Below, piece by piece: positions 1 through 8,072 of a DNA stretch of 64,000 bases. Both the position numbers and the translations under genes were made by a program. Numbering within the stretch: position 1 is the stretch's first letter; each line of letters starts with the position of its first letter. The stretch lies in assembly GCA_900752195.1 (NCBI GenBank), contig CAADUJ010000007.1, positions 1 through 64,000 of the forward strand, in the 5' to 3' direction. Under the pieces are notes generated by a model. That model was not told where the DNA came from, made no database searches, and saw nothing but the letters and a program-made list of their open reading frames with translations. The stretch is from an uncultured Negativicutes bacterium (GTDB lineage Bacteria; Bacillota; Negativicutes; Veillonellales; Megasphaeraceae).

Positions 1-18
1 ATCCCTACCGGGTCACCA
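1..18 (+). tRNA. 3' end of a tRNA (partial, CCA encoded; possibly tRNA-Lys)
   Basis: The first 18 bases read as the end of a tRNA: the last T-loop bases, the 3' strand of the T stem (ccctа-type run at 4-8), a 7-nt acceptor strand ccgggtc, discriminator A and an encoded CCA ending at 18. A hairpin terminator follows at once, as expected for the last tRNA of a transcript. The matching 5' acceptor strand would be gacccgg, which resembles lysine tRNAs of Firmicutes, but the anticodon lies outside the window, so the isotype is a guess. Confidence 0.55.
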
Positions 19-25
19 CAGTAAG

Positions 26-56
26 GACCATCAGCATTTTGTTGATGGTCTTTTTT
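26..56 (+). terminator. Intrinsic terminator after the tRNA
   Basis: The arm gaccatca (26-33) pairs with tgatggtc (43-50) around a short T-rich loop and is followed by six T residues (51-56). It sits 8 bp after the tRNA CCA end and isolates it from dcd. Confidence 0.85.
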
Positions 57-174
57 GCATGAGCAAAAAGAGTCGCTCATGCATAAAGACACTTTTTAGT
101 GGTTAGTTTGTAGTGGATGGGGAATGTTTGACATGTGCGAGCTGTGGTCTGCAATCCTCATCGTAACAACACCA

Positions 175-203
175 TTGAAATAACGGTATTTCTTTTGTAT
201 AAT
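175..203 (+). promoter_or_regulatory. Sigma-A promoter of dcd
   Basis: A -35 box TTGAAA (175-180) and a perfect -10 box TATAAT (198-203) are separated by exactly 17 bp. The expected start point is near 210, which gives a leader of about 35 nt with a GGGAGAG ribosome-binding site before dcd. Confidence 0.75.
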
Positions 204-244
204 GAAGTAATATTATTTTTAAGTATAGTGGGAGAGAGCATAGT

Positions 245-766
245 ATGATATTGTCGGGAAAAGAAATAGAGAAGCATATCGGTAAGGAAATCGTCATTGA
301 ACCGTTTGATCGGAGCCGGGTGAATCCGAATAGTTATAATTTATCTTTGTACCATGAGCTGATGGTGTATGATCACCATGAGCTGGATATGGCAAAGCCC
401 AATCCGGCTTCTACGATTTATATTCCAAAAAGTGGCTATGTGCTGCAGCCGAATACGTTGTATCTAGGACGGACAAATGAATATACGAAGACAGAAGGGT
501 ATATTCCCATGCTGGAAGGGCGTTCGTCTGTCGGTCGGTTAGGTGTGTTTATCCATGTGACGGCCGGTTTTGGTGATGTCGGGTTTGCCGGCTACTGGAC
601 TCTTGAAATCTTCTGTGTCCAGCCTATCCGCATTTATCCTGATGTTGAGATTTGTCAGATTTATTATCATGATATTGATGGAGAATACGATACATATCAT
701 GGCGGTAAGTATCAGAATAATACAGGGATACAGCCAAGTATGTTATGGAAGGATTTTTTGAAATAG
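245..766 (+). CDS. dcd: dCTP deaminase
   Basis: Deaminates dCTP to dUTP, feeding dTMP synthesis in the cytosol. The 173-aa length is normal for the trimeric Dcd/dUTPase fold. The family signature GRSSVGRLG is at residues 92-100. The conserved segment that carries the catalytic glutamate (GFGDVGFAGYWTLE, ending at Glu121) is present. The ATG follows GGGAGAG by about 8 nt. It is the first gene of a likely two-gene unit with the P1 peptidase, which starts 9 bp after its stop. A bifunctional dCTP deaminase-dUTPase cannot be excluded from motifs alone, but the length and motif spacing fit the ordinary monofunctional enzyme. Confidence 0.93.
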   Translation: MILSGKEIEKHIGKEIVIEPFDRSRVNPNSYNLSLYHELMVYDHHELDMAKPNPASTIYIPKSGYVLQPNTLYLGRTNEYTKTEGYIPMLEGRSSVGRLGVFIHVTAGFGDVGFAGYWTLEIFCVQPIRIYPDVEICQIYYHDIDGEYDTYHGGKYQNNTGIQPSMLWKDFLK

Positions 767-775
767 GAGTCAGTC

Positions 776-1756
776 ATGAAAGAAATTTCGCTGTTTGATA
801 TTGGTAATGTTCGTATCGGGAATGCTCAAGATAAGGAACATGGTACGGGATGTACAGTACTCATTTGTCCAGATGGTGTGCCGTGTGGCGTCGATATTCG
901 CGGCGGTGGTCCTGCGAGCCGCGAATCGGCTTTGCTCGATCCGCGAGCTGCAGCAGAACGGTTCCACGCCGTGTTATTGAGCGGAGGCAGTGCCTATGGG
1001 CTCAATGCAGCCGGCGGTGTCATGGCATATCTGGAAGAACATGGTATTGGTTTCGATACGGTAGTGTGTAAGGTGCCACTAGTACTGGCTTCGTGTATTT
1101 ACGACCTAGGTTGCGGTGCAAATGTCCGGCCCGATGCGGCAATGGGGTATGCTGCGTGTGTAGCGGCAGAAACGAACAATGCCCGTGAAGGCAACGAAGG
1201 CGCTGGAACGGGTGCGACTGTCGGCAAGTGCTGTGGTTCGGCATATCGGATGAAATCGGGCCTTGGCATGTATGCCGTAGAAACGAACGGTCTGAAAGTT
1301 GGTGCAATCGTGGCTGTCAATGCCTTAGGCGATGTCATTAATGAAGATGGGACGATCTTAGCAGGCATGCGTCATGAATCGGGAAAAGGGTTTGCCGATT
1401 CCCGGCGGGTATTGCTGGAAGAATATGGAAAACGAGACACGCTGTTTTCTCAACGGTATCGTCAGGCTATGGCGACGAATACGACTATTGGCGCCGTCCT
1501 TACGAATGCTGTATTTGATAAGGCGAAACTGGGAAAGATTGCGGCTATGGCTTCAAATGGTCTGGTCCGTTCCATCCGTCCTGTCAATACGACAGCTGAT
1601 GGTGATTCTATTTATGCACTCAGCGTAGGTTCCATTCATGGCGAACTCAATACGGTAGGCGCCCTCAGTGCGTACGTCATGGAAAAGGCAATTCGACGGG
1701 CTGTGATGATGGCCGACAGTGCCTATGGTATTCCATGCCAAAAAGAATATGTATGA
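776..1756 (+). CDS. P1 family (S58, DmpA/OAT-like) aminopeptidase
   Basis: A 326-aa protein of the L-aminopeptidase/D-esterase (peptidase family S58) superfamily. These are N-terminal-nucleophile enzymes that cleave themselves into two chains and then hydrolyse N-terminal residues of peptides or amides. Visible hallmarks are the Gly-rich LLSGGSAYGLNAAGG stretch (about residues 64-78), the N-x-x-EGNEGAGTGATVGK block (about 135-150), and the segment around residues 236-240 (NTTIG), where the nucleophilic Thr is expected at the start of the small chain. The start has a good AGGAG site overlapping the end of dcd. The natural substrate is not predictable; beta-peptides and D-amino-acid amides are known for relatives. 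No terminator is visible after it. Confidence 0.85.
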   Translation: MKEISLFDIGNVRIGNAQDKEHGTGCTVLICPDGVPCGVDIRGGGPASRESALLDPRAAAERFHAVLLSGGSAYGLNAAGGVMAYLEEHGIGFDTVVCKVPLVLASCIYDLGCGANVRPDAAMGYAACVAAETNNAREGNEGAGTGATVGKCCGSAYRMKSGLGMYAVETNGLKVGAIVAVNALGDVINEDGTILAGMRHESGKGFADSRRVLLEEYGKRDTLFSQRYRQAMATNTTIGAVLTNAVFDKAKLGKIAAMASNGLVRSIRPVNTTADGDSIYALSVGSIHGELNTVGALSAYVMEKAIRRAVMMADSAYGIPCQKEYV

Positions 1757-1843
1757 TTGTACAAATTTAGTTTTATATCTATCTTTTTGTTTGATTTTCC
1801 GATATAATGGAGAAAGAGAAAAAAGAAAGGAGTTGTATGTTAC

Positions 1844-2227
1844 ATGGCAATTGACGTAATTCGTACAGACAAAGCTCCTGGTGCAGTAGGACCGTACTCC
1901 CAGGCAATTAAAGCAGGAGATTTCCTTTTTGCTTCAGGTCAGATTCCTATCAATCCGGAAAAAGGCCGCATCACTGCGGGAACCATTTCCGAACAGGCTG
2001 AACAGTGCATGAAGAACGTCGGCGCTATCTTGGAAGCAGCTGGCGCTACCTATGATAATGTCATCAAGACGACGGTATATATCAATGACATGAATTTCTT
2101 TGGTGCCGTCAACGAAGTATATGGCAAATATTTCAATAAAACTCTTCCGGCCCGTTCTTGCGTTGAAATCAGCAAGTTGCCGAAAGATGCCCTCGTTGAA
2201 GTAGAAGTCATTGCATATCTCGGATAA
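1844..2227 (+). CDS. ridA: RidA family enamine/imine deaminase
   Basis: A 127-aa protein of the YjgF/YER057c/UK114 family. RidA hydrolyses reactive 2-aminoacrylate and other enamines released by PLP-dependent dehydratases, which protects enzymes such as IlvE. Family hallmarks are the N-terminal GAVGPYSQAIKAGDFLFASGQI stretch, the conserved Arg in LPARSCVEI (residue about 106) that binds the carboxylate, and the C-terminal EVEVIAYL. The ATG follows AAAGGAG. A perfect -10 hexamer TATAAT lies at 1803-1808, but I see no good -35. The gene is monocistronic, ending in a terminator. Confidence 0.93.
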   Translation: MAIDVIRTDKAPGAVGPYSQAIKAGDFLFASGQIPINPEKGRITAGTISEQAEQCMKNVGAILEAAGATYDNVIKTTVYINDMNFFGAVNEVYGKYFNKTLPARSCVEISKLPKDALVEVEVIAYLG

Positions 2228-2262
2228 GTCAAAACGCGTCTTTCTATGACGCACAGGAAAAG

Positions 2263-2294
2263 AGCAGTTTCTTAGGGGAAGCTGCTTTTTTTTT
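2263..2294 (+). terminator. Intrinsic terminator of ridA
   Basis: The arm agcagtttc (2263-2271) pairs with gaagctgct (2278-2286), with one G-U pair, and runs into nine or more T residues. A smaller hairpin (gcgtc/gacgc) lies just upstream at about 2236-2252. Confidence 0.85.
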
Positions 2295-2449
2295 GCATGG
2301 AAAGACTAGAACCGGCAAAGAGAAGTAAACGTGATAACGGTTTGTTCCGCATGGATTTGCACAATAAGGTTGTCCTGTTTCAGGTCTTACACAAAGCGTT
2401 GTAAATAGTGTATAATAATAGTAATGTGTGAAAAAAGGGGGATTCAACT

Positions 2450-2920
2450 ATGTCCTTAGAGAAGGTGCGTGCCTATTTAGAGCAATTTGGTGCCGATACT
2501 CGTATTATCGTCTTAGACGAATCGAGTGCGACTGTGGATCTGGCTGCGGCTGCTTTACATACAGAGGGGAAGCGTATTGCAAAATCCATGTCCTTTCTCG
2601 TCGATGAAAAGCCTGTGATGATTGTCTTTGCCGGTGATGCCCGCGTCGATAATCACAAGTTTAAAGAACGATTCCATAAAAAGGCGTCTATGATAAAGCC
2701 GGACGCTGTAGAAGACTTAGTAGGCCATCCCGTTGGCGGCGTCTGTCCCTTTGCCTTGAAAGAGGGCGTAACAGTGTATCTCGACGAATCATTGAAACGT
2801 TTTGAAACGGTGTATCCTGCCTGTGGCACCGGCAATAGTGCCATTGAACTGACTATTCCTGAACTGGAACAATTTTCTCATGCTGCGGGCTGGGTAGATG
2901 TTGGCAAGGGATGGCAATAA
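2450..2920 (+). CDS. YbaK/ProX-like aminoacyl-tRNA deacylase
   Basis: A 156-aa single-domain protein of the YbaK/EbsC/ProXp family, trans-editing enzymes that hydrolyse mischarged tRNA (Cys-tRNAPro, Ala-tRNAPro and similar). The Lys of the AKSMSFLVD segment (about residue 45) corresponds to the catalytic lysine of YbaK, and the GGVCPF motif (about residues 98-103) is diagnostic. A strong -10 (TATAAT 2411-2416) with a weaker -35 (CTTACA 2386-2391, spacer 19) lies 34 bp upstream. It heads a probable three-gene unit with a glyoxalase-fold protein and tcdA, spaced by 17 and 6 bp. Which mischarged tRNA it edits cannot be read from the sequence. Confidence 0.88.
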   Translation: MSLEKVRAYLEQFGADTRIIVLDESSATVDLAAAALHTEGKRIAKSMSFLVDEKPVMIVFAGDARVDNHKFKERFHKKASMIKPDAVEDLVGHPVGGVCPFALKEGVTVYLDESLKRFETVYPACGTGNSAIELTIPELEQFSHAAGWVDVGKGWQ

Positions 2921-2937
2921 GAATAGGGGGTAATAGA

Positions 2938-3300
2938 ATGGATTTTATATTTGCTCATACGAACTTTAATGTCCTTGATTTACAGAAAAGCCTTGCGTTT
3001 TACCGTCAGGCTCTGGGCCTTACGGAACAGCGCCGCATTGAAACGAAGGATTTTACAATTGTTTATGTAGGGAACGACCAGAGTGATTTCCAGCTGGAAC
3101 TGACGTGGCTGAAGAATCGGAAAGAACCGTATAATCTGGGTGAAAACGAATTCCATACGGCATTCCGCGTAGGCGATATGGAGGCGGCCCATAAAAAACA
3201 CGAAGAAATGGGCTGTATCGTCTATGAAAACCCGGATATGGGAATTTATTTCATTGCCGATCCGGATGGCTATTGGCTTGAAATCATTCCGATGAGGTAA
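2938..3300 (+). CDS. VOC/glyoxalase I family protein
   Basis: A 120-aa single vicinal-oxygen-chelate module resembling lactoylglutathione lyase. The four metal-ligand positions of GloA appear conserved: His in FAHTNFNV (residue about 6), Glu in QLELTW, His in EFHTAF and Glu in YWLEII near the C terminus. The usual substrate is a methylglyoxal adduct, although the thiol used by this organism is unknown. The frame is open back to 2911, inside the upstream gene, but a clear AGGGGG site at 2925-2930 sits 7 nt before the ATG at 2938, so I chose that start. It is probably co-transcribed with the flanking ybaK-like gene and tcdA. Confidence 0.85.
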   Translation: MDFIFAHTNFNVLDLQKSLAFYRQALGLTEQRRIETKDFTIVYVGNDQSDFQLELTWLKNRKEPYNLGENEFHTAFRVGDMEAAHKKHEEMGCIVYENPDMGIYFIADPDGYWLEIIPMR

Positions 3301-3306
3301 GGTACA

Positions 3307-4020
3307 ATGAAACAAGAATATACAGCCCGGACAGCACGGCTCCTGGGACAGGAGAAGGTCGATCTCTTAGGGACGAAGACGGTGCTTCTCTTCGGCCTGG
3401 GCGGAGTTGGATCCTATGTGGCAGAAGCGCTGGCCCGCGCCGGCGTCGGCCACCTCATCCTCGTCGATGCTGATACTTTTGAAGCAAGCAACATCAACCG
3501 CCAGCTCTGTGCCACAGTACAGACATTAGGGAAATATAAATGCGACGTCGAAAAGGAGCGGCTCTTGTCCATCAATCCTGACCTTGTCATCGATACGCAT
3601 TGTGTCTTTTATCTGCCCAACACGATGAAAGGGTTTATCAGAGAAAGCGGTGCCCAGTACGTTGTCGATGCCATCGACACGATGAGCGCTAAAATCGATA
3701 TTGTTACGGAAGCTTATGAAGCAGGCATTCCCGTCATTTCCTCCATGGGAGCTGGCAACAAGCTTCACCCGGAACGATTTGAGATTGCTGCTATTGAAAA
3801 GACGTCTGTCGATCCTCTGGCAAAGATCATGCGGAAAGAATTACGTCGTCGCGGCGTGCGCCATATAAAAGTCGTATACTCAAAAGAACAACCTCTGCCG
3901 GTGCAGGCGCCTGCTGAAGAAGGAAAACGGCCTAGTCCCGGAAGTATTTCTTTTGTGCCTCCTGTGGCAGGCTTTATCCTAGCCGGTCAGGTCATTCGCG
4001 ATTTATTGGAAATTGAATAG
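3307..4020 (+). CDS. tcdA: tRNA threonylcarbamoyladenosine dehydratase (TcdA/CsdL)
   Basis: A 237-aa E1-like ThiF-fold enzyme. TcdA uses ATP to cyclise the t6A base next to the anticodon to ct6A. The sequence has the nucleotide-binding GLGGVGSYVAEALARAG (about residues 29-45), the Asp/Arg core DADTFEASNINRQ, and DAIDTMSAK, in the order and total length expected for TcdA rather than for ThiF or MoeB (no zinc-binding CxxC pairs). It starts 6 bp after the glyoxalase gene behind AGGTAAGG and ends in a terminator. Confidence 0.9.
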   Translation: MKQEYTARTARLLGQEKVDLLGTKTVLLFGLGGVGSYVAEALARAGVGHLILVDADTFEASNINRQLCATVQTLGKYKCDVEKERLLSINPDLVIDTHCVFYLPNTMKGFIRESGAQYVVDAIDTMSAKIDIVTEAYEAGIPVISSMGAGNKLHPERFEIAAIEKTSVDPLAKIMRKELRRRGVRHIKVVYSKEQPLPVQAPAEEGKRPSPGSISFVPPVAGFILAGQVIRDLLEIE

Positions 4021-4025
4021 GTGTG

Positions 4026-4059
4026 AGAGTCCCCGTCGTCACGGCTTGGGGGCTCTTTT
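4026..4059 (+). terminator. Intrinsic terminator of tcdA unit
   Basis: The arm agagtcccc (4026-4034) pairs with gggggctct (4048-4056), with one G-T pair, followed by T residues. It ends the ybaK-glyoxalase-tcdA unit. Confidence 0.8.
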
Positions 4060-4086
4060 ACCTTGTATCGTAAGAGAGGTGTTGTC

Positions 4087-4758
4087 ATGTTATTGCCTGC
4101 GTTATTAATATTTGATATGGATGGTCTCATGTTCGACACAGAACGCATTTCGAAACCTTGCTGGATTGAAACGGCAAAGAAATTCGGCTATGACCTTCCA
4201 GACGATGTATTTGATGCAATTTTTGGCCGCAATGAACGGCAGATAGAGGCGTATATGAAGGAACGCTTTGGTCCGCAATTTCCGTTTACGGCTATTTATC
4301 AAAAGAAATTGGAACGGATGTACCATATCTATGAAACAGACGGCGTGCCTATGGAACCGGGCCTCGTCGAGCTCTTATCTTATGCCAGGAGAAAGGGAAT
4401 TCCCTGTGTCGTCGCTTCGTCGACGATTTTGAGGGTCGTCCAGACCTTGGTCAATCGTGCCGGCATCGGCACATATTTCCAGCGCCTTTTCAGCGGGCAT
4501 GATCTGCCAAAGAGCAAACCGGATCCGGAAATTTTCCTCAAGGTGTGCCAGGAGATGGGCGTAAAGCCAGAGCGGGCCCTTGTCTTTGAAGATTCTGGAA
4601 ATGGCTTGTTAGCTGCGAAAAACGGAAATATTCCCGCTATCTGGGTGCCGGATCTAGTCGAGGTCCCTCAGGATATTGCTGCGACAGCCTGGCATCGCTG
4701 CCAGACACTGGCAGATGCCATTCCGTTACTGGACGGGCTCTGCCGGGAGGAGGCGTAA
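4087..4758 (+). CDS. HAD superfamily phosphatase (beta-phosphoglucomutase-like)
   Basis: A 223-aa HAD subfamily IA protein with a helical C1 cap. Motif I is DMDGLMFDTE near the N terminus, motif II is the Ser in VVASS, the motif III Lys is in SKPDPEIF, and motif IV is VFEDSGNGLLAA. It probably dephosphorylates a small sugar or nucleotide phosphate or isomerises a sugar phosphate; the substrate cannot be told. The frame opens with a TTG at 4063, but AGAGGTG sits 8 nt before the ATG at 4087, which is preferred. The MFS gene begins 3 bp after the stop, so the two are probably co-transcribed. Confidence 0.85.
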   Translation: MLLPALLIFDMDGLMFDTERISKPCWIETAKKFGYDLPDDVFDAIFGRNERQIEAYMKERFGPQFPFTAIYQKKLERMYHIYETDGVPMEPGLVELLSYARRKGIPCVVASSTILRVVQTLVNRAGIGTYFQRLFSGHDLPKSKPDPEIFLKVCQEMGVKPERALVFEDSGNGLLAAKNGNIPAIWVPDLVEVPQDIAATAWHRCQTLADAIPLLDGLCREEA

Positions 4759-4761
4759 GAC

Positions 4762-5967
4762 GTGGCTAAGATACATCGAAAAAGAATGATGACCTTTTTT
4801 ACGGTATTTCTGGGCATGATGACGGCCTTAGCGCCGTTGTCGACGGATATGTATATTGCCGGGCTTCCCTTGATGACTGGTGATTTTGGCGTTGGTACGT
4901 CTATGATCCAGTTGACCCTGACCCTTTCTATGGCCGGTATGGCCATAGGTCAGATCTGCATTGGCCCTATCAGCGACGACGTAGGTCGTAAGACACCGAT
5001 GCTTGCAGGGATGGCTGTCTTTACGGCAAGTTCTGTAGGTTGCGTCTTTGCTACTTCCATATATGCATTTTTGGCATTTCGATTCATCCAGGGCTTTTCT
5101 GGTGGTGCCTGCATCGTCATTGCCCGTGCCATTGCCCGCGATATTAGTAGCGGCGCGACATTGACAAAGCTGTTTTCTATGCTTATGCTCGTCAATGGCA
5201 TTGCGCCTGTGTTTGCTCCACCCATTGGTGGTTTTATCATTGAAGCCTTTACGTGGCGTCATATTTTTATTTTCCTGAGTGTCATCGGGCTCATCTTGCT
5301 GGCGACGACATTTACGATGCCTGAAACGCTTCACTATAAGGCTGTGCGCCGCGGGAACAGTCTCATAGAAAGCCTTAAAAGCTATCCCCGATTGTTCTCT
5401 AATTCCTATTTTATGGGCCATTGCCTCATGCAGTGCCTGGCGTTTGCAGCCTTTTTCGGGTATATTGCAGCGTCGTCCTTCGTATTTCAGAATATTTTTC
5501 ACGTATCACCGCAGGGATTTAGTATCATCTTCGGCATAAATGGCTTGGGGCTCCTCATCAGCAGCCTGATTACGAATCGCCTGGCCGGACGTATCGGCGA
5601 CTGGCTGGCGTTAAAAGGCTACTTGATCATGGCCGTTTTAGGAAGCGCCCTTCTGCTTGCCGGTTTTTGGTTTTCCTGGCCTTTTTACGCTATTGTCGTC
5701 ATCCTGTTCCTCACGGTTTCGACGCTTGCCCCGGTATCGACGCTGAGCTTTTCCATGGCCATGCAGGCCCAGGGGAAGAATGCCGGGAGTGCATCGGCTC
5801 TCATCGGTTTTTTTTCTATGATTTCCGGAGCCGTCATGGCACCTGTCGTCGGGATTGCCGGCAGCTATACGGCTATTCCCATGGGGCTTGTCATGGTCTT
5901 TGGTGAAGTAGGTGCCTTCCTTTCGTATATACGTTTTATAGCACCACATCATAGGAACAAAGGATAG
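4762..5967 (+). CDS. Bcr/CflA family multidrug MFS transporter
   Basis: A 401-aa, 12-helix inner-membrane exporter of the major facilitator superfamily. The N-terminal LSTDMYIAGLP stretch and the loop 2-3 motif GPISDDVGRKTP are typical of the Bcr/CflA (DHA1) group, which exports bicyclomycin, sulfonamides, cysteine or related solutes with protons. It starts with GTG behind GGGAGGAGG, almost touching the HAD gene. The cargo cannot be deduced. The hydrophobic profile is complete with no truncation. Confidence 0.88.
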   Translation: MAKIHRKRMMTFFTVFLGMMTALAPLSTDMYIAGLPLMTGDFGVGTSMIQLTLTLSMAGMAIGQICIGPISDDVGRKTPMLAGMAVFTASSVGCVFATSIYAFLAFRFIQGFSGGACIVIARAIARDISSGATLTKLFSMLMLVNGIAPVFAPPIGGFIIEAFTWRHIFIFLSVIGLILLATTFTMPETLHYKAVRRGNSLIESLKSYPRLFSNSYFMGHCLMQCLAFAAFFGYIAASSFVFQNIFHVSPQGFSIIFGINGLGLLISSLITNRLAGRIGDWLALKGYLIMAVLGSALLLAGFWFSWPFYAIVVILFLTVSTLAPVSTLSFSMAMQAQGKNAGSASALIGFFSMISGAVMAPVVGIAGSYTAIPMGLVMVFGEVGAFLSYIRFIAPHHRNKG

Positions 5968-5968
5968 G

Positions 5969-5997
5969 TATACACATATGTTTCATAATGGTATAAT
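5969..5997 (+). promoter_or_regulatory. Probable sigma-A promoter of the gene at 6023
   Basis: TATACA (5969-5974) and TATAAT (5992-5997) are separated by 17 bp and begin right after the MFS stop codon. Confidence 0.55.
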
Positions 5998-6022
5998 GAA
6001 GAAAAAATGAGAGGTGTTATGA

Positions 6023-6466
6023 ATGAATAAAAAAGCGGAAATGTTTAAAAAGTTTTATGACAAGAACGATGCCAAGGCCTTTGTGGCAGATGAATTGAAA
6101 GACGAATCGATGCATACGGTCGTGTTCCGTTCAGGCGTTGAAATCAAAGGCCAGCGGCTGCCACTTCTGGCCATTATTGATGACAGCATTTATACGATGA
6201 TGCGCGTCATCTTGGGATCTCATGTCGTAACCGATAACAATCGTCAGGCCGTCCATACGTTGCTCAATAAGAACAATGAGGAATTCAAGGTCTTCAAATT
6301 CTATGAACATAAAGATTCGAAAGCCGCCAATGGTGATGTCATCCTCGACATATGCCTGCCCGGCACGGAAGAAACATTTGATCCTGCAATGTTTGATGCC
6401 ATCTTGCGGCAGGTCGTCGTACCGTATTTGAACGATCATCTTTTGGAAGTCATGGACGTATTTTAA
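6023..6466 (+). CDS. Uncharacterised acidic cytosolic protein (possibly YbjN-like)
   Basis: A 147-aa soluble protein that I do not recognise with certainty. It has no signal peptide or membrane helix, is acidic and has no obvious catalytic motif. The alternation of short beta-strands (HTVVFRSGVEIKG, LPLLAIIDD, FKVFKFYEH, GDVILDICLPG) and a C-terminal helix pair ending in LNDHLLEVMDVF recalls the YbjN or type III chaperone-like fold, but this is only a shape impression. It has its own promoter and GAGAGGTG site and ends at a bidirectional terminator, so it is likely a real single-gene unit. Confidence 0.7.
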   Translation: MNKKAEMFKKFYDKNDAKAFVADELKDESMHTVVFRSGVEIKGQRLPLLAIIDDSIYTMMRVILGSHVVTDNNRQAVHTLLNKNNEEFKVFKFYEHKDSKAANGDVILDICLPGTEETFDPAMFDAILRQVVVPYLNDHLLEVMDVF

Positions 6467-6471
6467 GTGAT

Positions 6472-6600
6472 AAAAAAGTAGTGAAGTGATGATAGATGTT
6501 CCGACCACAAATTGTTAGACCTAACCGTAGCAACTCGTGCTGCTACGGTTAGGTCTAACTTTATGGGGTCACTATATGAATCATTCTTCACTACTTTTTT
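6472..6600. terminator. Nested inverted repeat; bidirectional terminator between convergent genes
   Basis: A 15-bp perfect outer inverted repeat (6472-6486 with 6586-6600) carries A6 at its left end and T6 at its right end, so it can terminate transcripts from both directions. Inside it is a separate 19-bp perfect inverted repeat (6514-6532 with 6541-6559) with an 8-nt loop. It fills the gap between the convergent gene ending at 6466 and the M20 gene ending at 6629. Confidence 0.8.
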
Positions 6601-6628
6601 TGTGTGTTGATCTGTGTATCTATATGGA

Positions 6629-7885
6629 TCAGACGTTCCGCGCAGCCAGTTCTTCCAGTGGTTCGTCATGGCGGATGAAAGGAATAGAAGGCTTTTCCTT
6701 TAAATAGGTCAAGGCAAAGGCGAGACCGGCGGCGGCACCATATGCGAGGCCGTCTTCATCGAGGTCGAACTGCGGCGTGTGGTGGTTGGCGCCAGTCCCT
6801 TTGGCTTCGTTGGCAATCCCAGTAAAGACGAGAACCGACGGATAGAGGCGGGTGAGGATGGAAAAGGTTTCCGATGCCATCCAGGGTGGGCAGTCGTAGA
6901 GAGCCTCTTTTCCCAGCGATGCGATAACGGCGTTTCTGGCCAGAGCAGCACAGGTTGCGTCATTATGGACTTCATATAATGGTTTTGGCATATCGATGAC
7001 ATCGTAGGTGCAGTGGTAATTCTGACATTCCCGTTCTACGAGGCCCATGAATTCGTTGAAAAAAGGTGCTCCAGCATTGTCGTAATTCAAGAAGCGACAT
7101 GTGCCGGCAAATTCTAGCGTATCGGGAATGACATTCTGCAGCTCGCCACTATGGACGGAACCGACGGAGACGGATAGGCATTCCTGCGGCGATACGGCGC
7201 GGAGTCGGAGTTGTTGGAGCTGCATGTGGATAGATGCAAAACAGTCGATAGGGTTATAGGCGAGATCAGGCCGTGAACCGTGGCCGCCTTTGCCGTGTAG
7301 GGCGATGCGGAACCGGAAGCCTCCGGCCATAGGTGATGGGTCGAGAATGGCAATTTTCCCCGTTGGTACGTCCCAGCGTACGTGAGTAGCATAGGCGCAG
7401 TCGATTTTTTGGGTCAGCGTTCGTTCTAAATAGGGAACGATGTATTCCATAGCATGGGAATCTTCTTCACCCTGTTCAAAGAGTATGAGGACTGTGCCAT
7501 CCCATTGGTGACGCAGATTCTGTAGCAGTTTGGCGACGATGAGCTGCATAGCCATATGGCCGTCGTGGCCGCAGGCATGCATGACGCCGGGCACACTAGA
7601 TCGGCATACCCGTGGTTGCGATAAGTTGTGGTCCGTTTCGTCTATGGGCAGGGCATCCATATCGGCCCGTATGAGCAAGGTCTTTCCCGGTGCCTTGCCA
7701 TCGATGTGGCCTAAAATGCCGCCTTTTTCGATGAGATGATAGGAAATGCCAAATTCGTCGAGACGTTTTTCAATATAGGCCATAGTGTGGTCTTCTTTCC
7801 ACGATAGTTCTGGATGGCAATGAAAGTAGCGTCTCATTTCGATGAGAAGCGGCATGTATTGCTGTACAGCGTTCCATATATCCAT
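6629..7885 (-). CDS. M20 family amidohydrolase (aminoacylase/hippurate hydrolase-like)
   Basis: A zinc-dependent M20D amidohydrolase of about 418 aa that would release amino acids from N-acyl or small peptide substrates in the cytosol. Visible elements are the first metal block RADMDALPIDE, the HACGHDGH motif, the Glu pair in FEQGEED, the dimerisation-domain GKGGHGSRP, and a late ANHHTPQFD ligand segment. Two ATGs are possible. The one at 7891 is only 3 nt from GAGGGG, while the one at 7885 has a normal spacing of 9, so I chose 7885. It is monocistronic with its own consensus promoter and ends at the nested inverted repeat. The substrate is unknown. Confidence 0.88.
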   Translation of the reverse strand: MDIWNAVQQYMPLLIEMRRYFHCHPELSWKEDHTMAYIEKRLDEFGISYHLIEKGGILGHIDGKAPGKTLLIRADMDALPIDETDHNLSQPRVCRSSVPGVMHACGHDGHMAMQLIVAKLLQNLRHQWDGTVLILFEQGEEDSHAMEYIVPYLERTLTQKIDCAYATHVRWDVPTGKIAILDPSPMAGGFRFRIALHGKGGHGSRPDLAYNPIDCFASIHMQLQQLRLRAVSPQECLSVSVGSVHSGELQNVIPDTLEFAGTCRFLNYDNAGAPFFNEFMGLVERECQNYHCTYDVIDMPKPLYEVHNDATCAALARNAVIASLGKEALYDCPPWMASETFSILTRLYPSVLVFTGIANEAKGTGANHHTPQFDLDEDGLAYGAAAGLAFALTYLKEKPSIPFIRHDEPLEELAARNV

Positions 7886-7940
7886 TTTCATACACCCCTC
7901 TGTTCATGATGGAACTATGTATTACTCTATGTTTTCTAAA

Positions 7941-7969
7941 ATTATAAACGGGCTGTGGCATCATGTCAA
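7941..7969 (-). promoter_or_regulatory. Consensus sigma-A promoter of the M20 gene
   Basis: Reading on the minus strand, TTGACA (7964-7969) and TATAAT (7941-7946) are both perfect and separated by 17 bp. This is the only promoter in the window with two perfect hexamers and an ideal spacer, which implies strong basal transcription unless repressed. Confidence 0.8.
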
Positions 7970-8072
7970 ACCGTAGACGTCGTGTGAATCAGGGCGTAGG
8001 TAGAAAAATTTGAGTGTATGCGGTATAATAAATTATTCTGAGTTTTTAGTTTGTGTAAGTGGAGGGCTTGTC

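Noticed and set aside
4828..5502. A 224-codon minus-strand frame inside the MFS gene
   Set aside because: The product is highly charged and Lys/Arg/His-rich with no recognisable domain, and the + strand gene is a complete transporter.
8010..8072. N-terminal extension of the CCA-adding enzyme
   Set aside because: The putative -10 box lies at 8024-8029 within it, and a good ribosome-binding site marks the GTG at 8073.
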